From: Treponema sp.
GTDB taxonomy: Bacteria > Spirochaetota > Spirochaetia > Treponematales > Treponemataceae
Length of the DNA: 11,902 nucleotides
Reading direction: 5' to 3'
Assembly: GCA_016297405.1 (NCBI GenBank)
Contig: JAEDGP010000056.1
Coordinates: forward strand, 1-11,902
Shown here piece by piece: positions 1-8,493 of this stretch (position 1 is the stretch's first letter; each line of letters opens with the position of its first letter). The translations under genes were made by a program, and so were the position numbers. Under the pieces are notes generated by a model. It made no database searches. It saw nothing but the letters and a program-made list of their open reading frames with translations, and was not told the DNA's origin.

Positions 1-445
1 TGGTCTGCTCAGCCTGGTTCTTCAAACTTTCAATAAACTGCTGCTGCTCTTTTTTATCATTGGCCTTTTCAGAAGCATTTTTCTTTGCTTCAATCTGGCG
101 GACAAGTTTTGTAAGGCTTGCATCGTTTACATCAGGATGCTCTTCCAGACTGGACTGAACTTCAATGAACTGCTGTTGATCAAATTTATCTAAAAGCTGC
201 TTAAGTCTTACCCTATAAATTGACTTTGCAAGCGAAAGCACATTTGTTGGAATCGGATCACCGCAAAGTTTAAGGGCGAAGTTAATATTCTTAAAGGCAT
301 CCTGCATATTGCCCGAATCAAAAGAATCGTTTGCCCTTTCCAGATAACGATCTGTCAAATCCTTGTTATTGGATTGCGCACCTACATAAAAAGTTGCGAA
401 CAACAAAGCAAAAATCAATGCGAAAAACTTTTTATTTACCAACAT
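1..445 (-). CDS. Exported TPR-like helical protein, 3' end cut by window edge
   Basis: This open frame reads leftwards from the ATG at 445-443 and stays open for 148 codons to the window edge, so the C-terminus is missing. A GGAG box lies 6 bases before the ATG. The product begins with a clear signal peptide (MLVNKKFFALIFALLFATF, likely cut after VGA or AQS near residue 23-25), so it is exported. Residues about 29-62 (motifs LERANDSF, AFKNINFALKL) resemble one TPR-type helical hairpin. From about residue 115 the chain is rich in K, E and Q and probably forms a coiled coil. Its ATG overlaps the end of the preceding gene by 14 bases, which implies translational coupling and a shared function. 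Residues about 78-120 resemble the equivalent part of that neighbour. I do not recognise a named family; a periplasmic or outer-membrane-associated scaffold role is inference. Confidence 0.8.
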   Translation of the reverse strand, partial: MLVNKKFFALIFALLFATFYVGAQSNNKDLTDRYLERANDSFDSGNMQDAFKNINFALKLCGDPIPTNVLSLAKSIYRVRLKQLLDKFDQQQFIEVQSSLEEHPDVNDASLTKLVRQIEAKKNASEKANDKKEQQQFIESLKNQAEQT

Positions 446-1538
446 TTTCAGCTCCAATAGCCAGAATAACACTGGCTCTGTTTTCAATACCATTATCCTT
501 TATATAAAGAATATCTTTCAAACCAAGATTAAAATTAAGTTGAACTTTCTCCATATCTGCAATAGGAATTGCAAAATTTATTCCTCCACCAGCTGCAGCT
601 TTTATATTATCTGTAGCAAGATGCCCTATATAATAATCAAGATTTCCCGAAAAATTAACACTTCCAAATTGAATTTGATTCCAAGAAAAACCAAGAACTG
701 GCGTATAAAGCGTATCCGACAACACGGATTCGCTGCCATTCTCGCCTTTTACGATAGAAGCAAATCCCGCTCTAATAAAGCAGTAGCGGCCAAACTCTCC
801 AAAACCAATTTTCGGAACAAATGAAATATTTGCCAAAATGGTTTTATCGTCGTTCGTAAACGGCAGCAAAGTAGCTTCTGCATCAACATCAATTCCAATT
901 GTCAGCTGTTCAAAAGAATATTCATAAGTAAATGCCCCAGAAATTCCATATCGGAACGAATCATAGGAATTCTTGCTTTCAGTTACATAATCTCCATTGA
1001 ACAACCCGAATCTGAATGACCAGAAATTATCTGTATACGTTTCATGACGCTCTTTTGTGTAGACAGCATCACCAGATGCCGAAGTGGTAGAAACATATTT
1101 CTTGTCTACAGCAACACGTTTCTTTTCCCTTTCAACCTGAAGTTTTTCCAATTCTTCCTGTTTCTTCCGCTCAATTTCCCGCTGGCGCTCTTTTTGGTTT
1201 TCCAAAGACGATGAAATTGCAGAATACATTTCTATGGCATCAGTATTATCAAGATCATTGTCGATCACAACAATACTTGCTTTCTGTGCAAACTCATAAT
1301 CCTCATCCAAAAGCAGGCGTCTGATTTTCTTCATGGTGTAGTTTTCCAAAAGATAATAATTGGCATCAGTGCTATTTTTGGAAAGAATGTTGTTCAGCGT
1401 ATTTTCAGACTTATCCGAAAACGCTATATCGATTTGCCGGTACAATTCACTTACGTATGCATCAACACCAAAGACGCCTGACGCACACGCAGCGAACAGA
1501 ACCGAAACGACAATAGTTTTTAACGTTGTTTTTCTCAT
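432..1538 (-). CDS. Exported coiled-coil protein with barrel-like C-terminal domain
   Basis: A 368-residue protein, second gene of the operon. The ATG at 1538 is preceded by a GGAAGGTGA box, 11 bases after the stop of the large Ig-domain gene. Residues 1-24 form a signal peptide (core TIVVSVLFAACASGVFG). Cleavage after VFG is likely, but FAAC at 15-18 is close to a relaxed spirochaetal lipobox, so a lipoprotein is possible. Residues 26-110 are helical and TPR-like. Residues about 113-145 are dominated by K, E, R and Q and look like a coiled coil. From about 170 to the end the pattern changes to alternating aromatic and hydrophobic residues with G and N turns (FWSFRFGLF, FRYGISGAFTYEY, VQLNFNLGL), as in a small outer-membrane beta-barrel. 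The helical half would then lie in the periplasm. The last 14 bases overlap the next gene. No family name is recognised; barrel topology is inferred from pattern only. Confidence 0.85.
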   Translation of the reverse strand: MRKTTLKTIVVSVLFAACASGVFGVDAYVSELYRQIDIAFSDKSENTLNNILSKNSTDANYYLLENYTMKKIRRLLLDEDYEFAQKASIVVIDNDLDNTDAIEMYSAISSSLENQKERQREIERKKQEELEKLQVEREKKRVAVDKKYVSTTSASGDAVYTKERHETYTDNFWSFRFGLFNGDYVTESKNSYDSFRYGISGAFTYEYSFEQLTIGIDVDAEATLLPFTNDDKTILANISFVPKIGFGEFGRYCFIRAGFASIVKGENGSESVLSDTLYTPVLGFSWNQIQFGSVNFSGNLDYYIGHLATDNIKAAAGGGINFAIPIADMEKVQLNFNLGLKDILYIKDNGIENRASVILAIGAENVGK

Positions 1539-1549
1539 CCGTCACCTTC

Positions 1550-4500
1550 CTAGAATACGCTAAGTCGAATACCTTCAGAAAACTGTGGAATCATATTCTT
1601 AATTGATGCCCCAGATTCCGTTGAAACGTCGGTTGGAATAAACCACAAACTGAACTCTGAATATAGGGAGAAAGAACTGAACATCTTCATCTTAGGGAAT
1701 GAGAACTTAGGGAACTCAACCTGAGCAAGCAATGCTGAAAGAATCTGAGCTTTTCCACTGGCCGATTCATTAAATCGTGTAAAGTTCGCACCAATTGCAA
1801 TATTTGCAGAAAGACATTCAAAATCTCGTCCAAAGAAGAAACTGAATGGGATTTCAGCTACATTTGCCAGGATCTTAAGCCCCATAACATTATCGCCGCC
1901 ATAACGCATATCTGTCTTCGAGAAGATATCACGCTGAGCCTGAGTGAACTGACCCCACTGGAACTGAAGTTTTACGTTATCATCAAAGAACGTAAGTCCC
2001 ACACCAATATCGTACAATGTTGCACCCCAGAAATGCCAGTCCAGGTACAAGCCCTGAATGAATGACGGAACTTCGTAAGATGATTTGTCACCTTTTCGCA
2101 TTGACAAAGTAACGCTCTTCAAACCAACATCATCACTTGAAAGTCCACTGAATTCAAGCTGCTGATTATAACGACCACCAGCACCAGGAGAAATCAGACG
2201 AACCTTTGGAGCTGTGTTATCGATCTGGATGATACATCTGTCGATTGCAGTTTCTCCATTTTTCATTGTTGCACGCACAATCATGAAGTGGAATCCTTCC
2301 GGCAAATCCTGATTTTCCACGCGATACATCCACTTTGCGCCCTTAGAAACCTGTTCAAAAGTTTTTCCATTGTCAAAGCTTATTTCAACCTTTGCAACTT
2401 TTTTGCTGGCAATCGCAGCTTTCTGTTCTTTTGTTGCCTTTTTCATTTTTGAAGCAAGCAGCTCGTCCTCATCCAAAGAATAACCTGCATGACCATCTAT
2501 GAACGGGCGCTCAATAGCAAAGTCACCATATGTAAAGCTGTCAATTGTAACCCATGGTCCAACTTTTGAATAAGTCAAAGTCTGAACACGGGAACTGATT
2601 TTTGTGCCATCTTCAAGTTTTGCTTCTACACGATATTTGTGCACACCATCAGCAATGTTTTCTGGCCCCATCGTAAACTTAAAGTAGCCGCTAGAAGTCA
2701 GATTTGTTTCGGCAACATTTTTGTCATCCACATACAATGTAAGGGATTCAATAGCTTTATCAGCTTCAGCCTGGCCGTAGAAATTAAACTGACCGCGCTT
2801 TTCTTCACCGTTGAGCGGATAAAGCAAATCAACAGTTGCAAGAGGTTTGTTCTTGTTCAATTCAACATTGCGGCTTACATGAGTTGCGTTTCCAGCTTTA
2901 TCAAGAGCTGTAAGCTCGATGTTATACTGGCCGTTTTCCAAACTTGTAAGATCAATTGTCTTTGCAATGATTCTTTCAAGCTCAAAATCAATTCTGCTCA
3001 TTCGCCGTGGAACAGATTTTCCGTCCAAACTGCGAATAGTAAGATACATTTCTGTGATATTTACGTTATCAAATGCGTATCCGCTGAAGAACAACGGACC
3101 TGCAGTCTTTGAATCATCCAATGGATAGTCAAGAACCATTTCTGGCGAAAGGTTATCGATATTTATCAAACTTGAATACAAACCTGTAATGCCGTATTTA
3201 TCGAAAACCTTAATGAATACAACCTGTGTTCCATTTGGAATCGCTCTTGTATCAAATGTATATGACCAGTTTTCAGTTCCTACAGTTGAATTATATGTAT
3301 TGCCGTTGTCCAAAGAAATCAAAACCTTGTCGATTCCATTTTTATCAGAAGCAACACCAGAAATCGTAATTACTCCATTTACAGAAGTATCAATCGTTGG
3401 CTTTTCAACAGAACCTTTTGGCTCTTCTGTAGAAACACGGAATTTGCGTTCAATTACAGGGCCCTTGACACCATTAATATCAACTGCATACGCATAAATT
3501 GTATGTTCATTATCCACCATTGTTGAGAATGGTACATCGATTGCAAAGCTTGTTCCTGGTTCAGAAAGCTTTTTGTATTCTCCTCTATCGATGCGATAAT
3601 AAATTGTAGACGGACCATCATCATCGTATACAACACCAGAAATCGTAAAGTCACGGGTAACGACTTCATTTTCTTCCGGCAAATGAATTTCTGTTACCGG
3701 AAGGTCAGATTTTGTATCAATCATGAATTTCCATGATTCAATGGAGCCGGTATTTCCAGCATCATCTTTGAATTCGAATGACATCGATTCATCAATTGGC
3801 TGTTCCGATGTTCCCACATTTGTAATTACATAATTATCTGTTCCAACTTCAGACCTGCGGTTTTCCTTTTTCAAAGCTGGAGGAGCTACATAGAACGCTT
3901 TTTCAAAGCTTCCATTATCACGAACCTCAAACAGAATAAGGTTATCACCGTTTACAATGGAATCTTCAGTTGGAACAATTACATTGATTTGAGGTGGAGT
4001 TGTATCCTTGCATGCTGAAACTCTTGCATACTGAACTTTACCAGAAACGTCATAAACACGAACGTCTACAGTAACAAGTCCATCTTCCAGAGTAGAAATA
4101 TCTGCTGTAGCGCTGAAAGTTGCACCAATTCCGCTTTTTGAAGTATAAGAAAGATTCAGAGCCTTCCAGGTTTCTCCACCATCAATGGAATATTCACCTG
4201 ATTTTACTCCTGACGGGTCAGTAGTTGTACCTGTAATTCTAACAGACCGTTTTAACCATGCATTTAACGCAGGAGTTTCAATATTTACTTCTGGAGCACC
4301 AGAATCCACAAGAAAGTTCACCGCAGGTGATGTGTAGGAAGCTCCATTCACATCTTTCACACGAACAGAAACTCCAGAATAAGTTCCGTCCTTTTCGGCA
4401 GTAACAACAACATTATTTCCTACCCTTTCAACAGAAAGACCTGCAACAGGCGCAACCAGATCAGCGCTTACAATTTCTGCAGTATTTGAATAGAAATTGA

Positions 4501-7500
4501 ACTTATCGCCGCTCTTCATAAGATAAGCGCCATTTTCCTTACTGTATGTCGATCCGGCATTTTCCATAATATAAATGGCACGACGATCATCTGTTTTTTC
4601 TGCATCAGATGGGCGCACAATGCCAACAGAACCAATCAAAGTCTGTTCAATTCCACCACCTTTTACAACAAGCTTAACCTTATTGATTCTTACAGGAAGA
4701 CCGTTCAATGGGATTTCTGCAATCCAACGGTTTTCTGCCGTTTCATCTTTTGTGATTATTGCAGCACCAGTCTGCTTTTCAGCACCACCTGGAACTTTAT
4801 CACCATAGATTTCATAATTTGCACCAGAAACAGCTGCACTAGTATCAATATAAGCTACAATTTTGCCAGAACCGCCTTTTGCAACCTCCAATGGATAGCC
4901 GCTTTCATAAGCTTTATCACCAACAAGGGCAAAAGCAGCTTTCATTTCATACGGTCGGTTTGCGGTATATTTCAAAGATTTAGCTGAAGCAGGAGCGCTT
5001 GCTGTCAAGCTGTTGCTTCCATAATTCATTTCGGCTCTTTTAAAGATACCAAAATCCTGCTCAACTTCACCTTGATAAGCAACAGCCCAATAAACATCTT
5101 CGCCATCAGCCCAAACCACAGTAGCAGGCTTTGCACTTGCAGGCTTTCCGTTTACAGTTTCTGGCATGGCAGGAAGATTATTCACACAAACCACTGCACT
5201 AGACTTATTTCCGCCGGCACTTTCTGCAATTACTTCTACAAAATAAATTCCATAGCCATAATCTGCAGGATTAAAAGTAAAGCTAAATGAACGGCCAGCT
5301 TTCAATTCGTTCAATTCAGATTTTGTGACACTTTCCATGCCGGTAACAAGGCCAGCATTGGAAATGGCTTTTGCGCCAAGGACACGCCAGCCAAGCTTTC
5401 CAACACCAGTTTCGCAAGCTACGGAACCGGAAATGGTCACAGCACCAGCTTTTCCATCGATGGCTTTTGTTTCACTGGAACCACTGATTTTTACAACCGG
5501 AATAACAGTATCATTTTTAAATACAAGCTTCTGAGATTCATATCTAAGCCCCTGGTCAGTAGTTACACGAACAACTACCGGTTCCGAAGAACCAATTGCG
5601 GTTCCAGGAATAAGCACAATGCAATTTCCACGAAGTTCCGCCTTTGCAAAAGGTGTGGCCGGCACAATTTCTGCACGACTTGCTTTTCCGCCAACAAAAT
5701 AACCGCTAGCCGGGAATTCAGCATTGTTGATAATTGTTCCATCAGTTCCAACTGTGCTGTCATCAAAAACAACCGCAGGGGAAGCCAATGGAAGTTCGGC
5801 AGTATTAACTACATCGAGCAAAGCTTTATATTCAGTTGTTCTTCCTGCCGTATCAGTAGCCGAAATAAAAATCTTTACAATTCCCTTAGGAAAATCTGCA
5901 TTCAATGGAATTGAAATCGGGCAAGAAGTTGAATTGTTTGGATTCAAATCAGCAGAAATGATTCCGCTTTTTCCCCACTTAATATCATAATGAACTGCAG
6001 AAAGACCAATTCCGCTTTTTGCAGTCGTCTGGAAAGTTAAACCTGCTTCAGGATGAACAGTCATTCCGTTCACAACAGATTCTCCACCAATGCGAGCGTC
6101 ATCAAAATTTGGAACAGCACCACGAGCGTTGAATTCCACCACATAAGAATTGCCTTCCACACCATTCTTATCTTTTGGAATCACAGTAACTCTGTGCTTT
6201 CCAGGAGCCAATTCAGAACCTTTTGCAAGTTCCGCATAGAAGCTGGATTTTATTTCCTGCACAATCCAGTCATTTCCATCCAGCTTGAATTTTACAGATG
6301 CAACTCCGTCATCATCTTTTGCAAGACCACGCACATAAAGGTTTTCATCCGTCTCAACAAAAGTTTCCGCAGTCGGATATTGGATTTCAACAGTTGGCTT
6401 ATCAAGTTTCTGGTCCAAAGGAATTACCCTTGAAACTGAAACAACATTACCAGCAACATCCTTACCTGTTACAGTAAATTTTCTGGAAGAATCAGAAGAA
6501 TTCGTAGTATCAAATACTATTGCCCAATAAGGGTTACCAGGAATCAATTCAAAGTTTCCTTTTTCCGAACCGAACTCCCATGTTAGTTCCTTTACACCAA
6601 GAATATCTTTCGCATATCCAGCAACAGCAAATTTTCCGTTCTGTACTTCTTTCTCAACAGGATAAACGATTTGAATGTCAGGACTGGTATTATCAATAAA
6701 ATACAGGAACGAATAAATACCCACTGAACCCGCATTATCTGTAGCCTTAAACCAAATTATGGCCGGGCCATCAGGGAATTTTCGCGATTTATCTTTGTTC
6801 AAAGATTTTGTATCAACAGAAACAGTGAAAACTTTTCCTTCTTTTGTCTGTTTAAGTCTCACAGGAAGAAAAGACTGTCCGCCATCAACAGAATATTCGA
6901 GCTGCTTGATTCCGTTTCCATCTGTTACAAGCCCAGTAAATTTTGCAGTTCCTGAAACCAAATCACCCATTCCATGATTGTTTATGGCTGTTACAGGCTG
7001 GCGTCTATCCAGATTCCAGGAAAGGGAAACTGGATTTCCCACAAGGCCGTTTACATCAAAACCTTTTACTTTGATTGTATGGAGTCCTTCTTCCAGATCA
7101 GTTGTATCCAGATAGTAGGACCAGAATTCCTTTCCATTTGCTTTTACAGGATGTTCTTCATCTCCATCCAAAACAAGCTCTACACGTTCCACAGCATCAT
7201 CATCGATACAAGTTCCAACTATATTCAGATTACCTACAATCCGCATGCCAGGACGAGGATTTGTAATACCACTTACTGGGAGATCAGAATTTGGATCAAC
7301 ATAAAGATTATACGGTCCTTCAACAAATTCATTTCCACCAAAGTCTTTGGCTGTAATGAGGATATTGTACTTACCCTTTTTCTTACCAGAAAGGTCAAAG
7401 GATTCCTGCCAGCTTTTCATGTTTTCAACTTGCTTTTCCTCTACATCCTTAGCTCCATGTGCATACAGCAAACCTGCAGAAAGTGCAAATCCCAAAATAA

Positions 7501-7540
7501 AATTGGCAACAAAAAATTTTTTATACAGACGTTTTTTCAT
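1550..7540 (-). CDS. Giant exported protein: tandem Ig-like domains plus C-terminal barrel
   Basis: A 1996-residue protein, first gene of the operon. Residues 1-29 are a signal peptide (KKRLYKKFF, then a hydrophobic core ending LLYAHG). The ATG at 7540 is the earliest possible start, because an in-frame stop lies 7-9 bases upstream; a GGGAG box is 12 bases away, rather far. Residues about 90-580 and 1085-1825 are a chain of diverged Ig-like domains of Big type. Each starts near a P-x-(V/I)-x-(I/V)-x-x-P strand, then a G-x-(A/V)-x-D-x-x-G-(V/I) turn (KDDDGVASV at 408, TDPSGVKSG at 1107, SDKNGIDKV at 1398) and a strand ending in DG or DNG. I count about a dozen, exact number uncertain. Residues about 795-1020 do not fit this pattern. 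From about 1826 the chain alternates aromatic and polar residues and ends RLSVF with a terminal Phe, as outer-membrane barrels do. Expected role: surface display or adhesion, by analogy only. Ig-like proteins with a barrel occur as invasin/intimin, but there the barrel is N-terminal. Confidence 0.88.
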   Translation of the reverse strand: MKKRLYKKFFVANFILGFALSAGLLYAHGAKDVEEKQVENMKSWQESFDLSGKKKGKYNILITAKDFGGNEFVEGPYNLYVDPNSDLPVSGITNPRPGMRIVGNLNIVGTCIDDDAVERVELVLDGDEEHPVKANGKEFWSYYLDTTDLEEGLHTIKVKGFDVNGLVGNPVSLSWNLDRRQPVTAINNHGMGDLVSGTAKFTGLVTDGNGIKQLEYSVDGGQSFLPVRLKQTKEGKVFTVSVDTKSLNKDKSRKFPDGPAIIWFKATDNAGSVGIYSFLYFIDNTSPDIQIVYPVEKEVQNGKFAVAGYAKDILGVKELTWEFGSEKGNFELIPGNPYWAIVFDTTNSSDSSRKFTVTGKDVAGNVVSVSRVIPLDQKLDKPTVEIQYPTAETFVETDENLYVRGLAKDDDGVASVKFKLDGNDWIVQEIKSSFYAELAKGSELAPGKHRVTVIPKDKNGVEGNSYVVEFNARGAVPNFDDARIGGESVVNGMTVHPEAGLTFQTTAKSGIGLSAVHYDIKWGKSGIISADLNPNNSTSCPISIPLNADFPKGIVKIFISATDTAGRTTEYKALLDVVNTAELPLASPAVVFDDSTVGTDGTIINNAEFPASGYFVGGKASRAEIVPATPFAKAELRGNCIVLIPGTAIGSSEPVVVRVTTDQGLRYESQKLVFKNDTVIPVVKISGSSETKAIDGKAGAVTISGSVACETGVGKLGWRVLGAKAISNAGLVTGMESVTKSELNELKAGRSFSFTFNPADYGYGIYFVEVIAESAGGNKSSAVVCVNNLPAMPETVNGKPASAKPATVVWADGEDVYWAVAYQGEVEQDFGIFKRAEMNYGSNSLTASAPASAKSLKYTANRPYEMKAAFALVGDKAYESGYPLEVAKGGSGKIVAYIDTSAAVSGANYEIYGDKVPGGAEKQTGAAIITKDETAENRWIAEIPLNGLPVRINKVKLVVKGGGIEQTLIGSVGIVRPSDAEKTDDRRAIYIMENAGSTYSKENGAYLMKSGDKFNFYSNTAEIVSADLVAPVAGLSVERVGNNVVVTAEKDGTYSGVSVRVKDVNGASYTSPAVNFLVDSGAPEVNIETPALNAWLKRSVRITGTTTDPSGVKSGEYSIDGGETWKALNLSYTSKSGIGATFSATADISTLEDGLVTVDVRVYDVSGKVQYARVSACKDTTPPQINVIVPTEDSIVNGDNLILFEVRDNGSFEKAFYVAPPALKKENRRSEVGTDNYVITNVGTSEQPIDESMSFEFKDDAGNTGSIESWKFMIDTKSDLPVTEIHLPEENEVVTRDFTISGVVYDDDGPSTIYYRIDRGEYKKLSEPGTSFAIDVPFSTMVDNEHTIYAYAVDINGVKGPVIERKFRVSTEEPKGSVEKPTIDTSVNGVITISGVASDKNGIDKVLISLDNGNTYNSTVGTENWSYTFDTRAIPNGTQVVFIKVFDKYGITGLYSSLINIDNLSPEMVLDYPLDDSKTAGPLFFSGYAFDNVNITEMYLTIRSLDGKSVPRRMSRIDFELERIIAKTIDLTSLENGQYNIELTALDKAGNATHVSRNVELNKNKPLATVDLLYPLNGEEKRGQFNFYGQAEADKAIESLTLYVDDKNVAETNLTSSGYFKFTMGPENIADGVHKYRVEAKLEDGTKISSRVQTLTYSKVGPWVTIDSFTYGDFAIERPFIDGHAGYSLDEDELLASKMKKATKEQKAAIASKKVAKVEISFDNGKTFEQVSKGAKWMYRVENQDLPEGFHFMIVRATMKNGETAIDRCIIQIDNTAPKVRLISPGAGGRYNQQLEFSGLSSDDVGLKSVTLSMRKGDKSSYEVPSFIQGLYLDWHFWGATLYDIGVGLTFFDDNVKLQFQWGQFTQAQRDIFSKTDMRYGGDNVMGLKILANVAEIPFSFFFGRDFECLSANIAIGANFTRFNESASGKAQILSALLAQVEFPKFSFPKMKMFSSFSLYSEFSLWFIPTDVSTESGASIKNMIPQFSEGIRLSVF

Positions 7541-7564
7541 ATAATCTTAAATCTCCCGAATTAT

Positions 7565-7593
7565 ATTTTAGACTATAAATTCCATAAAAACAA
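7565..7593 (-). promoter_or_regulatory. Candidate promoter of the envelope operon
   Basis: Read on the minus strand, TTGTTT (7593-7588) and TAAAAT (7570-7565) are separated by 17 bases. A start near 7558 would leave a very short leader that still contains the GGGAG box at 7557-7553. A perfect TATAAT lies 5 bases further down (7565-7560) with a poorer upstream hexamer, but it would start the transcript inside the Shine-Dalgarno box. The AT-rich setting makes chance matches easy, so the position is tentative. Confidence 0.4.
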
Positions 7594-7653
7594 ATTTCTT
7601 CACAACTCATTTACGGCATATTTACAGAATAACTTTAATTCAACAGCAAATAA

Positions 7654-7683
7654 TTGATTTAGAAGAGACAAAAACACTATGAT
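7654..7683 (+). promoter_or_regulatory. Candidate promoter of the sirtuin gene
   Basis: TTGATT (7654-7659) and TATGAT (7678-7683) are 18 bases apart, 35 bases before the sirtuin ATG. The -10 box overlaps a perfect odd palindrome, ATGAT-T-ATCAT at 7679-7689, which could be an operator. The remainder of the 178-base divergent region (7541-7718) is AT-rich, and I see no other gene or stem-loop in it. Confidence 0.4.
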
Positions 7684-7718
7684 TATCATTAAAACAACCT
7701 TCTTTTGGCGAGGACTCC

Positions 7719-8471
7719 ATGAATTTTGACGAACAATTGCAGACTTTTCAAAACCTTTATGATTCCAGCAACAGGATCGTGTTTTTTGGAGGAGCAGGAG
7801 TTTCCACAGAAAGCGGCATCCCTGATTTCAGAAGTCAGGACGGTCTGTATAATCAGCAATGGGACTATCCCCCTGAAACAATTATCGGCCGCACTTTTTT
7901 TGATTCCAACCCCAGTGAATTCTACAGATTTTACAGGCAAAAACTCATAATTAAAGGCGTACAACCAAACATCACTCATTTGACTTTGACAAAAATGGAG
8001 CAGGCCGGAAAGCTTTCTGCCATCGTTACCCAAAACATTGATGGTCTGCACCAGGCCGCAGGAAGCAAAAATGTATTCGAATTACATGGCAGCACCTTAC
8101 GCAACTTCTGCATGAAGTGCCATCGCTTTTACGATATTGATTTCATTGCAAACAGCGAACCATGCGCCGAAAACCCAAAAGGCATTCCCCTTTGCACAGA
8201 ATGCGGCGGCCTTGTAAAACCAGATGTAGTTCTTTATGAAGAAGGTCTGAACCAGAATGTAATTGAAGGCGCCATAGATGCAATTGCCGCCGCAGATTTG
8301 CTCATCATTGGTGGCACTTCTCTTACAGTTTACCCGGCAGCAGGGCTAATCGATTATTTCCACGGAACAAACATTGTACTCATAAATAAAAGTGCCACCA
8401 ACAGCGATTCCATGGCCAGCCTTGTGATTCACGAAAGCCTTGGAAAAGTGTTCGGTGGCCTCAAAGTTTAG
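7719..8471 (+). CDS. cobB: Sirtuin, NAD-dependent protein deacetylase (Sir2 family)
   Basis: A 250-residue cytoplasmic enzyme that removes acetyl groups from lysines while consuming NAD, giving nicotinamide and O-acetyl-ADP-ribose. All family signatures are present: the NAD-binding GAGVSTESGIPDFRS at 25-39, TQNIDGLH at 104-111, the catalytic His123 in ELHGS, a zinc site of C131-x2-C134 and C159-x2-C162, and GTSLTVYPAAG near residues 199-209. Length is normal for a single-domain bacterial sirtuin. The segment EFYRFYRQ (67-74) resembles that of Thermotoga Sir2 and lacks the Tyr-x-x-Arg pair of SIRT5/E. coli CobB type desuccinylases, so plain deacetylase activity is favoured. GAGGA lies 4 bases before the ATG. 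It is divergent from the envelope operon and convergent with parB (22-base gap). The symbol cobB is used in the generic bacterial sense. Confidence 0.95.
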   Translation: MNFDEQLQTFQNLYDSSNRIVFFGGAGVSTESGIPDFRSQDGLYNQQWDYPPETIIGRTFFDSNPSEFYRFYRQKLIIKGVQPNITHLTLTKMEQAGKLSAIVTQNIDGLHQAAGSKNVFELHGSTLRNFCMKCHRFYDIDFIANSEPCAENPKGIPLCTECGGLVKPDVVLYEEGLNQNVIEGAIDAIAAADLLIIGGTSLTVYPAAGLIDYFHGTNIVLINKSATNSDSMASLVIHESLGKVFGGLKV

Positions 8472-8493
8472 CAACCAAATCAATAATTATGTT

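Noticed and set aside
2639..3112. Plus-strand open frames opposite the large Ig-domain gene
   Set aside because: They are Cys/Ser-rich antisense shadows with no ribosome-binding sites, and the minus-strand frame is continuous with coherent domains.
2357..6892. Sialidase or BNR beta-propeller because of the Asp-box motifs
   Set aside because: The motifs are hundreds of residues apart and lie in Ig-like domains; no propeller blades or catalytic Arg triad is visible.
6974..7657. Plus-strand 227-codon open frame spanning the start of the Ig-domain gene and the divergent region
   Set aside because: It is antisense to a signal peptide and first domain and covers the promoter region; its composition (Ile, Asn, Phe, His rich) is that of AT-rich noncoding translation.
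8350..8370. parS-like site (TTTCCACGGAACA) in the sirtuin gene
   Set aside because: The centre lacks the CACGTG symmetry of parS and only one arm fits; no other candidate was seen near parAB.
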